DNA of 64,000 bases from Streptomyces griseochromogenes (GTDB taxonomy: Bacteria; Actinomycetota; Actinomycetes; Streptomycetales; Streptomycetaceae): the NCBI RefSeq assembly GCF_001542625.1, contig NZ_CP016279.1, forward strand, positions 5,394,001 to 5,458,000, in the 5' to 3' direction. Below, piece after piece: positions 24,763-33,804 of the stretch. Positions within the stretch are counted from its first letter, which is position 1. Each line of letters begins with the position of its first letter. Made by a program: the position numbers and the translations under genes. The notes below the pieces were generated by a model. It searched no databases. It was not told the origin of the DNA and saw only the letters and a list, made by a program, of their open reading frames with translations.

Positions 24763-27030
24763 TCAGTCGTTGGTCAATCGGGCGGTGATGCGGTCCAGCG
24801 CCGAATCGAGCGCATGGTCGAGCTGCGCGAGCGAGTGGGCCGATGCGATGACGTAACCGATCCGGTCGTAGGCGTCGGTGGCCGGCCGTACGGGGTCGCC
24901 CGGCCGACGTGCGAGCCGGACTTCGGCGACACCGGCCACTTCACGCGCCGCTTCGACGCCTTCCAGGCTCGCCAGACACCCTTCCGCGGGGCTCGTGACG
25001 AAGGCGACTCCGGTCGGGGTCAGCTCTCCCTGAGTCAGCTCGACCGCCAGTCCGGCCGCCGCGCGCAGCTGCTGGGTTAGCATGTCGGGTCCGCCGGCCA
25101 GTCTGATCAGTTCGGGAATCATGCCCCCGGCGAGCCGGGCGTTGATCTCGATGATCGTTGGCCCCGCCGCGGTCAGGCGCAGCTCGGTGTGGCAGGCGCC
25201 GTGACGCAGCCCGACCGCCTCGACGGCCGCCCGGACCACCTGCTCGATCTCACCCGAGGAGGCCTCGTCCAGCGGTGCCGGGAAAGCGTGCCGCAGCTCG
25301 ACGAACGAGGGCGGGAGCGACACCGACTTCCGGGTGATGCCCACCAGGTGGAGCTCACCGTCGACGAAGATCGTCTCCACGCTGAACTCTGGTCCCTGGA
25401 CGACCTCTTCAACGAGCACCTCCGGCGGGACGACCTGCTCGCGCACGTTGTGCGTGATCGCGAGCAGCTTCGCGGCGTGCTCGTGGGCCTGCTCGACGGA
25501 GGTGCACATCAACACGCCCGTCGACGCCGAGTCCGAGGCCGGCTTGACCACGCACGGCAAGCCCGTGGCCGCGACCGCCGCGGACACCTCGGCTGCCCGC
25601 GTCACGGGAACCGAGACCGGCTGGGGCAGTCCCGCGTCCGTCAGCAGCCGGCGGGTCGCCGACTTGCGACGGCACGCGGCCACGGCCGCGGACGGATTGC
25701 CGGGCAGGCCGAGTGATTCGGCCAGCGAAGCGGCGGCCTCCAGGTAGAACTCGCTTGTGGTTGTGACGCCGGCCACCTCGTCGGGGGCGCAGTGGGCACG
25801 CAGGGCCGTCGCGAGTGCGTCCGCGCTGTTGGTGTCGCAACGGATGATCTCGCAGTCGGCTTCGCCGATGCCCGGGTACCGGCTGGGACGGCTGGTGAGT
25901 AGCACGGGTGCCAGACCGAGGTCCCTGGCACTCGAGAGGGCGAGCATCCCAGTGCCCGTGGTGTTCGACTCGACGAACACCAGGCGCTTGCGCGGCGTGG
26001 ACGGCACCTCCGCCCGCGCCCAGCTGCTGACCTCGGTGCCGTATGACACCCGCAACGGTTCGCTCCGGAGGGGGAGTTCAGCGAGGCCGGCCCGCTCCCA
26101 ATAGCCGTCATCGTAGATCGAGTCCACATAACGGTCGCCCCGGTCCGGGAAGATGCCGACGACGCGCGTGCCGGGGCTGGCGATGGCAGCCACGTGCTTC
26201 AGCACCTGGTAGACCGACCCCGAGGAGTTCCCAGCAAAGATGCCCTCGTCGTGAGCGAGGTCACGGGTCGCGACGAAGGCTTCCCGGTCGTTCAGCCAGT
26301 GGATCTCGTCGATCTCCGAGTAGTCCAGGTTGCCCGGGATCAGGCTGTTGCCGATGCCGCTCTGCTTGCGTCCCGGCTGGTCCGGCTGGCCGAAGAGGAC
26401 GCTGCCGACGGCGTCGACGCCGATCACCCGCAGCGGATCGGACATCCCTGCGGCCTTCAGCGCCCGGCGCAGGGCGCGCGCGGTGCCGCACAGCGATCCG
26501 CCGCTGCCGACCGCGCCGACGAGCACGTCGATCCGGCCCAGGTCCGCCACCAGTTCCCCGGCCAGGGTGGCGTACGCCAGAGGGTTCTGCGGGTTGGAGT
26601 ACTGTCGCGGCCAGAACGCCCCCGGGTGCTCCTCTCGCAGGCTGGCCAGCCGCTCCAGCCGCGCACTCTGCCAGCCGTTGGCGGTCATCTCCTCGACCAC
26701 GTGCACCGAGCACCCCAGCGCCTTCAGTTTCGCGAGCGTGACCGCGTCGATGCGGGGGTCCGTCACGATATGCACCGGATGGCCGAGCACGTGGCCCGCC
26801 AGGGCGAGGCCCAGAGCCATCGTTCCCGAGGAGCTCTCGATGATCGGCGCGCCGTGCGCCAGCACCCCGTTCTCCCGGGCCTCGCGAATGATCTGGCATG
26901 CGACCCGGTCCTTCATCGCGAACTGGTTCTGCAGTTCGAGCTTGGCCGTCACTGTCACGTCCACGGACGCGGCCCGCAGCCGCACGAGCGGAGTGTGTCC
27001 GATGGCTTCGACGAGGTCATTGAAGATCAT
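24763..27030 (-). CDS. cysteine-synthase-like PLP domain fused to an ATP-grasp domain
   Basis: 755 residues in two parts. Residues 1 to about 330 are a beta-replacement PLP enzyme of the cysteine synthase/SbnA type: TPLVRLRAA, Lys40 in FAMKDRVAC as the Schiff-base lysine, SSSGTMALGLA as the substrate loop and GAVGSGGSLCGTARAL as the phosphate loop. After a linker, residues about 345-755 are an ATP-grasp ligase: GLPCVVKPASDSASTGV, VLVEEVVQGPEFSVETIFVDGEL and ACHTELRLTAAGPTIIEINARLAGG with the metal-binding E-I-N. The PLP half is expected to replace the O-phosphate of phospho-threonine or -serine with an amine donor. What the ATP-grasp half ligates is unknown. It overlaps the kinase stop by 14 bases, showing tight coupling. 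Confidence 0.93.
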   Translation of the reverse strand: MIFNDLVEAIGHTPLVRLRAASVDVTVTAKLELQNQFAMKDRVACQIIREARENGVLAHGAPIIESSSGTMALGLALAGHVLGHPVHIVTDPRIDAVTLAKLKALGCSVHVVEEMTANGWQSARLERLASLREEHPGAFWPRQYSNPQNPLAYATLAGELVADLGRIDVLVGAVGSGGSLCGTARALRRALKAAGMSDPLRVIGVDAVGSVLFGQPDQPGRKQSGIGNSLIPGNLDYSEIDEIHWLNDREAFVATRDLAHDEGIFAGNSSGSVYQVLKHVAAIASPGTRVVGIFPDRGDRYVDSIYDDGYWERAGLAELPLRSEPLRVSYGTEVSSWARAEVPSTPRKRLVFVESNTTGTGMLALSSARDLGLAPVLLTSRPSRYPGIGEADCEIIRCDTNSADALATALRAHCAPDEVAGVTTTSEFYLEAAASLAESLGLPGNPSAAVAACRRKSATRRLLTDAGLPQPVSVPVTRAAEVSAAVAATGLPCVVKPASDSASTGVLMCTSVEQAHEHAAKLLAITHNVREQVVPPEVLVEEVVQGPEFSVETIFVDGELHLVGITRKSVSLPPSFVELRHAFPAPLDEASSGEIEQVVRAAVEAVGLRHGACHTELRLTAAGPTIIEINARLAGGMIPELIRLAGGPDMLTQQLRAAAGLAVELTQGELTPTGVAFVTSPAEGCLASLEGVEAAREVAGVAEVRLARRPGDPVRPATDAYDRIGYVIASAHSLAQLDHALDSALDRITARLTND

Positions 27031-27973
27031 CGCTTGTTCCGCTTCCTTTCAGCTCGAAACCCAAGGTCTGGTAGCAGAACACCTGTTCGCAGTGCGCGAG
27101 CTGCCTACACCGGTTGATGGCTTCGGCCAGTCGGCTCCGGAAGTCCGGGACGTCGTGGAGAAGCATTAGCCCAATCGTCGACCCGCTGTGCCCGGTAACC
27201 ACACCGACCCCGCCGACCTCGGCGCTGAGGGCGGTCATCGCGTTCAGTGTCCGTTTGCGGCAGAGGCGCTGGTTGAGGTGGGCGCTGCGGGTCGCCACCC
27301 GGCCGATCGCGGCGGCGTCACCGGCCCTCACCGCCATCCGGACCTCGTCCAGCAGCCGGGCGTACTCGTCCCGCTCCGCCACCGAGAAGTTCTTGGGGAT
27401 CCTGTTGAACGCGACGGTGTCCACGGTTCCGCCCTCGTCGATGCCTACGATGGTCATCGGCGGCAGCACTCCGAGCCGGTCCAGCAGTGCGACGTTGCGG
27501 TGCTCGAACGCCACCACTCCCGGATACATGACTCCGTCCGTCGGCTCAATCTGACGGAGCAAGTCCTCGATGGCGTGCGGCGGCAGCTCGACGCCGACCG
27601 CGCTCGCCACCGCCCGTGCCGTCGCCACCAGATCGGCCGAGGAGCTCGCCAGGCCCTTTCCCTCCGGGAGAGAGCCGTTCAGCCTCAGCGATCCACCACC
27701 GGTGGAGTAACGGGCGAGCACGGCCTTGGCGACCCTACGGGCCTTCGTCTTCGTAGCCGGGAACACCTCGACCCCGTCGCGTGCGCTCTCGTACTCGAAC
27801 GTCGCGGTGACCCACCTGGCGATGGGCAGGGTGACCAGGAAGTCGGGCCCATCGTCGGGCAACGCACCCTGCAGCAGTTCCCCGAAGGTGCCGAAGGCGG
27901 AGCTGACGGCGACGGCACGGGCGTGGGACCCGTGGTACCTGCCCGGCCGCTGGATGAGTTGCCGACTCGTCAT
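27017..27973 (-). CDS. GHMP kinase, PduX-like L-threonine/L-serine kinase
   Basis: The ATG at 27973 (GGAGGGAG upstream) gives 318 residues; an upstream in-frame codon at 28054 is inside the previous gene. GTFGELLQGALPDDGPDFL is the start motif of the PduX/threonine-kinase group. The GHMP phosphate loop is SLPEGKGLASSSADL (residues 101-115). GVVTGHSGSTIGLML is the C-terminal glycine-rich motif. It should phosphorylate the side-chain hydroxyl of threonine (or serine), creating the leaving group used by the fusion enzyme's PLP domain. It starts inside the stop of the argininosuccinate-lyase-like gene (ATGA overlap) and ends inside the fusion gene. Confidence 0.88.
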   Translation of the reverse strand: MTSRQLIQRPGRYHGSHARAVAVSSAFGTFGELLQGALPDDGPDFLVTLPIARWVTATFEYESARDGVEVFPATKTKARRVAKAVLARYSTGGGSLRLNGSLPEGKGLASSSADLVATARAVASAVGVELPPHAIEDLLRQIEPTDGVMYPGVVAFEHRNVALLDRLGVLPPMTIVGIDEGGTVDTVAFNRIPKNFSVAERDEYARLLDEVRMAVRAGDAAAIGRVATRSAHLNQRLCRKRTLNAMTALSAEVGGVGVVTGHSGSTIGLMLLHDVPDFRSRLAEAINRCRQLAHCEQVFCYQTLGFELKGSGTSDDLQ

Positions 27974-29466
27974 ATGACTCCCTCCGGCGCGGGCCGCAGG
28001 GCGGCGTCGGTGGCAGCGATCGCGTCCTGCACCGCGGCCCTGCGCGTGTTCCACTCCGCCGCCACTGTGTCGAGTCGCTCCCGTTGCTCAGCCAGCAGTG
28101 CCGCCACGGAGGCGGGGCTCGCCGAGCCCGCGGACACCTTCGCGCGCAGCTGCGCGTCCACGTCCACGGAGTTCGTCAGATAGGAGGCTGGGGCGTCCAG
28201 CGCATAGCCCGCCTCCCAGGCCGCCGAGCCAAGTGCCGCCGGGTTGACGTGCCCGGCACGGCCATCGCCTTCGGCCAGCACGGCTGTGACGTACCTGCCC
28301 GCGATGACCTGAGCGGTCCGCCACGGTACGTTGGCGCGCAGGGTGAGTTCGTTGGCCAGGCTGAAGCCGCCGAAGTGATCCTCCTCGCAGGCCGCGCGCA
28401 TCCGGTCGGTGCGCCACCGCAGGTTGTCGATGACCAGGGTGAAACCCGTCAGCACCGCGCGGACCGTCGCGAACATGGTGCTTGCGTGCAAGCCCGCCTC
28501 CTTGGAGACCTCCACCATGTTGCTGTACGGCGTGTTCCGCTGGCCGGTGGCGAAGTCGACGTAGAGGGCCGTCAGATGGCCGGTACGACCACGCAGGCGT
28601 TCGAGCAGCGGATAGTTCTTCTTCTGGGGCATGGCCGCCGAGATACCGGCCAGCCCGTCCGGCAGCTCGACTAGCCCGTATGCGCTCGACGACCAGGCCA
28701 TGAGGTCGGTCAGAAAGCGGCTGAACCCCACGCCCGCGGAGGCAATGTCCGAGGCGACGTCGAGCAGCCACTCCCGCGAGGCGACAGCGGCTAACGAGTG
28801 GGGTACCGGGCCGTCGCAGCCGATCGCCCGCGCCAGCCGGTTCCGGTCCCAGGCCAGTTCCTGGCCGGCCATAGGTCCGGCACCGAGAGGCGAGAAGTTG
28901 ATCCGGTCGTAGGTGGCGAGCAGCCGGGACGAGACGTGCAGCGCATGCTCCACCACGGCGCTGAGGTAGAACCCCGGCGTGATGATCTGTGCCGACTGCA
29001 GCTGGGTGTAACCGGGCATCGGAGAGGTGACGTCTTGGGCCGCCCGCTCGTGCGCGACCTTAGTCAGCTCCCCGAGCATGGCCGCGATCTCGCTCACCTG
29101 TGCCCGTCCGTACAGAAGTTGGGCGCAGGCCTGCAGGTCGTTGCGGCTCCGGTCGACGTGCCAGGCCGGTACGGGCTCCGGGAGGGCTTTTGCGGCCCGG
29201 GTCTCCATCGCCAGCGCGATGTCGGAGAGGGCCACGCCAGCGTTTGCGGTGAGCTCCTCCTGGGTCAGCCCGTCGAGCGCTCCCGCGAGGTGCCCCACCT
29301 GAGTCGACGACAGGACACCCATACGGTGGTACTCACGGAGCAGCGCCTTCTCGATCAGTACGTACCAGGGCAGCAGGTTGGCGACTTCGTGCCGGAACTG
29401 CGGCTCAAGGAACTCCTGCCTGATGAAATCGTCCGGCTCTGCCGTGAGCCGGCCGGTCAGTCTCAA
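27970..29466 (-). CDS. argininosuccinate-lyase-family protein with THLQ changed to TQLQ
   Basis: 498 residues of the fumarase/aspartase/ASL superfamily. RSRNDLQ (residues 106-112), PGYTQLQSAQ (151-160) and the signature GISAAMPQKKN (274-284) are in order and the length is normal. The conserved histidine of THLQ, which takes part in acid-base catalysis in argininosuccinate lyase, is Gln155. The serine pair before the signature is reduced to one (SAAM). It probably splits a succinyl-amine adduct to release fumarate and leave an amino group, completing diaminobutyrate, but with altered catalysis. The start is TTG at 29466, overlapping the stop of the preceding NRPS gene (TTGA), with GGAGGAAGG upstream. 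Confidence 0.88.
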   Translation of the reverse strand: MRLTGRLTAEPDDFIRQEFLEPQFRHEVANLLPWYVLIEKALLREYHRMGVLSSTQVGHLAGALDGLTQEELTANAGVALSDIALAMETRAAKALPEPVPAWHVDRSRNDLQACAQLLYGRAQVSEIAAMLGELTKVAHERAAQDVTSPMPGYTQLQSAQIITPGFYLSAVVEHALHVSSRLLATYDRINFSPLGAGPMAGQELAWDRNRLARAIGCDGPVPHSLAAVASREWLLDVASDIASAGVGFSRFLTDLMAWSSSAYGLVELPDGLAGISAAMPQKKNYPLLERLRGRTGHLTALYVDFATGQRNTPYSNMVEVSKEAGLHASTMFATVRAVLTGFTLVIDNLRWRTDRMRAACEEDHFGGFSLANELTLRANVPWRTAQVIAGRYVTAVLAEGDGRAGHVNPAALGSAAWEAGYALDAPASYLTNSVDVDAQLRAKVSAGSASPASVAALLAEQRERLDTVAAEWNTRRAAVQDAIAATDAALRPAPEGVI

Positions 29467-32027
29467 CGGGTGCCGCCTTCCTCCGTGGTCGCGAGCGTCG
29501 CGGTGACGAGATCCGCTGCGGCAGCGGGGTGGCTGCGGACGAAATACCGACCCGCGTCCTCGATGCAGGTGATCCGCGCTGCGGGGAGCACGGTCGTGCA
29601 GCGTGCCGCGACATCGCTCTCACCGGGGGCCCGCGGGATCAGGATGACGGTCGCGGGCAGGTCAAGGGTTCCGGTGACGGCACCGAGGTAGCATTCTGCC
29701 TCGCTGAGGTCGTGCCGGTAGGCGCGCTCGATCAGCTCGCCGCGGGTCGACCGCCACTGGTCGACGTCGGTGAGCGCGCCGACATCACGTAGCCAGGCCC
29801 CGATGTCGGCCGGCCTGTCGGCAGCCGGTTCGGCGACGGCGGGATCCTGCTGGGCGGCCGCGGCCAGGAACAGGTGCAGGGGAGGCACTCCGGCGGCCTG
29901 CAGCGACTGGCCCGCCTCCAGCGCGAGCGCCACGCCCGCACCGTGGCCCCACAGCGCCACGGGAATCTCGATCCGGTCGCGGATCTCCTGGATCAGTCGG
30001 CCAGCGATCTGGTCAAGGCCGACCAGTTCGCCGTCGGGCCGAGCGACGTCATGGCCGGGCAGCTCCACCGCGTACACGGCCACGCCCGACGCGGCCAGCT
30101 CTCGTGCAATGGCGGCGAAGTTGAGCGCGTTGCCCGCCTCGTACGGTACGCACACCAGGGCCGCGGTCGCGTTCGCCGGGACCGACAAGGCCTGAAGGAG
30201 TGGCGAGTCGGCCGAATCGGCCCCCTCGGCTGAGTCGACTCCATCGGCTGCCGCCGCCAGGTCGGCCAGCACTGGGTGCACCATGAGATCGACGAGTGAG
30301 ATCAGCCCGCCGAGCTGCACGACGAGCCGTACGGCCGCCAGTGAGCCGCCGCCGTGCGCGAAGAAGTCGTCGTTCCGGCCGACTTCTTCGAGGGGCATGC
30401 CCAGCGCTTCCGCCCACGCGGTGGCAATGCGCCGTTCGGTAGCGGTCTGCGGCGGCGTCACGCTGTTGCCGCTCGCGCTGTTGGTTTCGAGATCCGCCAG
30501 CTTCCGCTTGTCAACTTTTCCATTGTCGGTGAGCGGGAGCTCGGGCAGCCAGCGCAGAGTACGCGGGACCAGCTGGATCGGCAGCAGCTTGGCCAGCAAG
30601 TCTCGGACGTCCTCGATAGGCAACGCGGCAGTGTAGAAGCCCGCCAGGCGCTTGCTGGCACCGTCCGGCATCACAATCACGCACGCCGATCGGACCCCCG
30701 GCACCCGGAGGAGCTGGGCCTCGACCTCGCCGGTCTCGACCCGAACGCCGCTGATCTTCACCTGCTCGTCCCGGCGGCCGACGAAACGCAGCCGTCCGTC
30801 GGGCAGCCAGTGCCCGTAGTCCCCGGTGCTGTAGCGACGCAGCCCGGGCCGGACGGGGTCGGCGCCGAACGCCTCTGCCGTGCGCTCCGGATCGTTGATG
30901 TAGCCCCGGCCGACACAGACGCCGGAGAACGTGATCTCGCCAATCGTGTCGCCCTCCACCGGCAGCCCGTCCTCGCCGATGACGTCGACGAGGACGTTGG
31001 CGATCGGCACGCCCACGGTGACCTGGTCACCCTTCGCCATGCTGCGGATGACCTCATGCGTGGTGTCGTCCGACGCCTCGGTGGCGCCGTAGGCGTTGAC
31101 TACGGGCACCTCGGGGCACTGCTTGAACCAGCGGGTGAGTAGCTGTTGACACACGGCCTCGCCTGTGACGCCGAGCATCCGCAGTGAGCCGGGGGCGATG
31201 TCGCCGCGCTCCAGCCTGGTGACGATCACGTCCAAGTAGCTCGGGACGAGCTGCAGGACGCCGACGCTCTCCCGGGCCAACAGCTGAAAGAGCCCAGGGA
31301 CGTCCAGCATTGTCTCCGGATCGATGATCACAGTGCTGCCGCCGACGATGAGCGGCGCGATCGCCTGCCACAGCGAGATGTCGAAGCACTGGGACGCGGT
31401 CTGGGCGACCACCGTGCCCGGCGCGAGCCCGAACGTGTCCACCTTCGCCAACAGGTGGTTGATCATGCCGGCGTGCTCGCAGGCGGCCCCCTTCGGTGCG
31501 CCCGTGGAGCCGGACGTGAAGTAGATGTAGGCGAGGGCGTGGTCCGGGACGCGGTCCGGCCGCACTTCGAGGGCCTGCGCCGGCACTAGCGGGATCGCGT
31601 GGACGGCCGCGGCCTCGACCGGGCGCACCGACGCCTCGCCTTCGACCAGCACCAGCTGGGATGCGCTGCGGCGCAGCAGGTCGGCGATGCGCTCGTCGGG
31701 GTACGCCGGGTCAATCGGCAGGTAGACACCGCCCGCCTTGAAGATGCCGAGGATCGCGGCCAGCCAGTCGAGCGAGCGCTCGCTGATGACCGCGACGACA
31801 CCCTCGGGCTGAAGTCCGGCCGCCAGGAGCGCCCCGGCCACCCGGTCCGCGGCGGCATCAAGTCCTGCATAGGTCCAGCGGGTCTCGCGGTGTACGGCGG
31901 CGGTGGCTGACGGCGTGTTGCGTGCGCACTCCTCGAAGAGCTCGTGAGCACGGCGGTCGGGAAGCGGCCTCATCGGTCCGACTCCGCGTGACTGCTGACC
32001 GAGGGCTGCCTCAACCTGCTCCGTCAC
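29463..32027 (-). CDS. NRPS protein: adenylation, PCP and degenerate thioesterase-like domain
   Basis: 854 residues. Adenylation domain 1 to about 515: A3 YIYFTSGSTGAPKG, A5 NAYGATEASDD, A7 RYSTGD, A8 RRDEQVKISGVRVETGEVE, A10 LTDNGKVDKRKL. PCP about 530-600, with Ser562 in DDFFAHGGGSLAAV. C-terminal alpha/beta-hydrolase-like domain 615-854, where the nucleophile motif GxSxG reads GHGAG (Gly696 for Ser) and the usual terminal G-H-F is G-R-Y (Arg827). It heads the diaminobutyrate operon, so its adenylation domain probably loads that amino acid. The TE-like domain cannot hydrolyse by the normal triad. The start at 32027 is GTG with AAAGG upstream. Operator site 4 lies about 315 bases upstream. 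Confidence 0.93.
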   Translation of the reverse strand: MTEQVEAALGQQSRGVGPMRPLPDRRAHELFEECARNTPSATAAVHRETRWTYAGLDAAADRVAGALLAAGLQPEGVVAVISERSLDWLAAILGIFKAGGVYLPIDPAYPDERIADLLRRSASQLVLVEGEASVRPVEAAAVHAIPLVPAQALEVRPDRVPDHALAYIYFTSGSTGAPKGAACEHAGMINHLLAKVDTFGLAPGTVVAQTASQCFDISLWQAIAPLIVGGSTVIIDPETMLDVPGLFQLLARESVGVLQLVPSYLDVIVTRLERGDIAPGSLRMLGVTGEAVCQQLLTRWFKQCPEVPVVNAYGATEASDDTTHEVIRSMAKGDQVTVGVPIANVLVDVIGEDGLPVEGDTIGEITFSGVCVGRGYINDPERTAEAFGADPVRPGLRRYSTGDYGHWLPDGRLRFVGRRDEQVKISGVRVETGEVEAQLLRVPGVRSACVIVMPDGASKRLAGFYTAALPIEDVRDLLAKLLPIQLVPRTLRWLPELPLTDNGKVDKRKLADLETNSASGNSVTPPQTATERRIATAWAEALGMPLEEVGRNDDFFAHGGGSLAAVRLVVQLGGLISLVDLMVHPVLADLAAAADGVDSAEGADSADSPLLQALSVPANATAALVCVPYEAGNALNFAAIARELAASGVAVYAVELPGHDVARPDGELVGLDQIAGRLIQEIRDRIEIPVALWGHGAGVALALEAGQSLQAAGVPPLHLFLAAAAQQDPAVAEPAADRPADIGAWLRDVGALTDVDQWRSTRGELIERAYRHDLSEAECYLGAVTGTLDLPATVILIPRAPGESDVAARCTTVLPAARITCIEDAGRYFVRSHPAAAADLVTATLATTEEGGTR

Positions 32028-32360
32028 AGTGCCAGCCTTTCCGGCCGAACGTATTGGCGGCCTGAAGTCCAGAGACTAAATAATCAGGAAATCAAATGAG
32101 TTGTGCGGCTTTATGGAAGGTCCGTGCAATAATCCGTCAGAATCCGAAAATGCCCGCTAGCCGAACGTCTCTTGCACAAACCTCGTGGTCGATCGGAACC
32201 GGTGAGCTTGCGTAGTGGGCACCGTGTCGATGGAACCCGTTCGGTGGAATGGAAGTCGGTCGTCGGTCATGGAGTGGTACGTGGCCCGGCGGGGCAGTGG
32301 TCTCTCATGGGGAGCAAGCTAGTGAACTGCGGCGTTCGCCCGTACTAACATCGGTCAGGG
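32028..32360. promoter_or_regulatory. promoter region of the diaminobutyrate operon
   Basis: About 330 bases with no credible gene. It is A+T-rich close to the start codon (AGAGACTAAATAATCAGGAAATCAAATG around 32070-32100) and ends at operator site 4, directly against the first CTAG of the IS array. The insertion therefore removed or displaced everything farther upstream. Confidence 0.5.
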
Positions 32361-32361
32361 C
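32342..32361. promoter_or_regulatory. operator site 4, abutting an IS701 element
   Basis: GTACTAACATCGGTCAGGGC keeps the GTACT-ACAT-GTCAG core of the sites at 16072 and 39957. Its last base is the C of the CTAG where the first IS701 copy begins, so the outer half-site may be altered by the insertion. Confidence 0.5.
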
Positions 32362-33767
32362 TAGTACTGCAACGGTGCTTGTCGTGACTGATGGCCAGGC
32401 TGGTCGTTGGTGTGGTTGTGGGTGGGAACCTTGCTGATGTCAGGTTGTGGGCCGGTGAACTGACCGCTCTGCATGAGCGGTTCGTGCACCGGTTCAACAG
32501 GTCGGAGCCGCGTGAGTCGACGCTGGCTTATATGCGTGGGCTGATCGCACCGATGGAGCGGAAGAACGGCTGGACGCTGGCCGAACAGGCCGGGCATGCA
32601 GGCCCGGACCGTATCCACCGGATGCTGAACCGGATCGAGTGGGACGCCGAGGAGGTCCTCGACGACGTGCGCGATTATGTCGTTGAGCACCTCGGAGACC
32701 GGGATGCCGTCCTGATCGTGGACGACACGGGCTTCCTGAAGAAGGGGCTGCGGTCGGCTGGGGTGCAGAGGCAATACTCCGGCACGGCCGGTCGGACGGA
32801 GAACTGCCAGATCGGTGTCTTCCTCGCCTATGCCACCGACCGGGGGCGGACCCTGATCGACCGACGCCTGTATCTGCCCACGTCCTGGATGGAGGACCGC
32901 GAGCGCTGCCGCCGGGCCGGCATCGGTGACCATGTTGGGTTCGAGACGAAGGTGGCCATGGCGAAGGCGATGGTCCGTCGTGCCGTCGCGGACCGGATCC
33001 CGTTTCGGTGGGTGACCGCGGATGCCGCCTACGGATATTCCAAGGGCTGGCGGTTCGAGCTGGAGCAGGCCGATGTCTTCCACGTCATGGCCACCACCCG
33101 ACATGACACCGTCGTCACCCGCTGGGCGATCGACCACCCCGTCCACGACCTGTTCAACGGTCTGCCGCGACAGAAGTGGAAACGCCGCTCCTGCGGCACC
33201 GGGGCTCACGGCCCGCGGATCTACGACTGGGCTCGCATCGAGGTGCGACCCTGGCACCGGCCCGATCGCCGCCACTGGGTCATCGCCCGCCGCAGCGTGA
33301 GCCGGCCCGGGGAGATCTCCTACTACATCGCCTACTGCCCCACCGAGACCACCCTCGACGACCTGATCCGCATCGCGGGCAGCCGGTGGGCCATTGAGGA
33401 ATGCTTCCAGAGCGCGAAGCAGGAGTGTGGCCTGGACGACTACCAGGTCCGCCGGTATCCCGGCTGGCACCGCCACATGACCCTGGCCATGGCCGCCCAT
33501 GCCTGCCTGACAGTGCTGCGGGCCCGCGAACTGGATGCCGACAAAGCAGAAACGGATCCTCCCCACTCATCCACCTCAGCCTCGCCGAGATCAGACGCCT
33601 GATCACCCGACTCACCGACCGCCGGCCCGTGAGCATCGACCACATCCTGCACTGGTCACACTGGCGGCGCCGACGCCAGTTCCAAGCCCGCATCAGCCAC
33701 TACAAACGACGCGGACACAGCCCATGAAGCTGCCCAACACTCAGCACAAGCACCGTTGCAGTACTAG
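32361..33767 (+). mobile_element. IS701-family element, copy 1
   Basis: The ends are 22-bp inverted repeats (CTAGTACTGCAACGGTGCTT and its complement at the right), each including a CTAG tetranucleotide. Length is 1,407 bp. Copy 2 at 35015-36421 has the same length in opposite orientation, and its encoded proteins read identically. Confidence 0.93.
32391..33602 (+). CDS. IS701-family transposase, copy 1
   Basis: 403 residues with the IS701 catalytic core: VLIVDDTGFLKKGLRSAGVQRQYSGTAGR (first Asp), FRWVTADAAYGYSKGW (second Asp) and RWAIEECFQSAKQECGLDDY (catalytic Glu). The usual family C-terminus (LIHLSLAEIRRLITRL, then HILHWSHWRRRRQ) is present just downstream but in the -1 frame from about 33560. 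The protein therefore ends early in TDPPHSSTSASPRSDA. Copy 2 shares this exactly. DDE residues are intact, so activity is possible despite the altered tail. Confidence 0.93.
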   Translation: MARLVVGVVVGGNLADVRLWAGELTALHERFVHRFNRSEPRESTLAYMRGLIAPMERKNGWTLAEQAGHAGPDRIHRMLNRIEWDAEEVLDDVRDYVVEHLGDRDAVLIVDDTGFLKKGLRSAGVQRQYSGTAGRTENCQIGVFLAYATDRGRTLIDRRLYLPTSWMEDRERCRRAGIGDHVGFETKVAMAKAMVRRAVADRIPFRWVTADAAYGYSKGWRFELEQADVFHVMATTRHDTVVTRWAIDHPVHDLFNGLPRQKWKRRSCGTGAHGPRIYDWARIEVRPWHRPDRRHWVIARRSVSRPGEISYYIAYCPTETTLDDLIRIAGSRWAIEECFQSAKQECGLDDYQVRRYPGWHRHMTLAMAAHACLTVLRARELDADKAETDPPHSSTSASPRSDA

Positions 33768-33804
33768 AGCGTGTCTCTTTGATGGGTTGGTCAGTTGATC
33801 GGAT

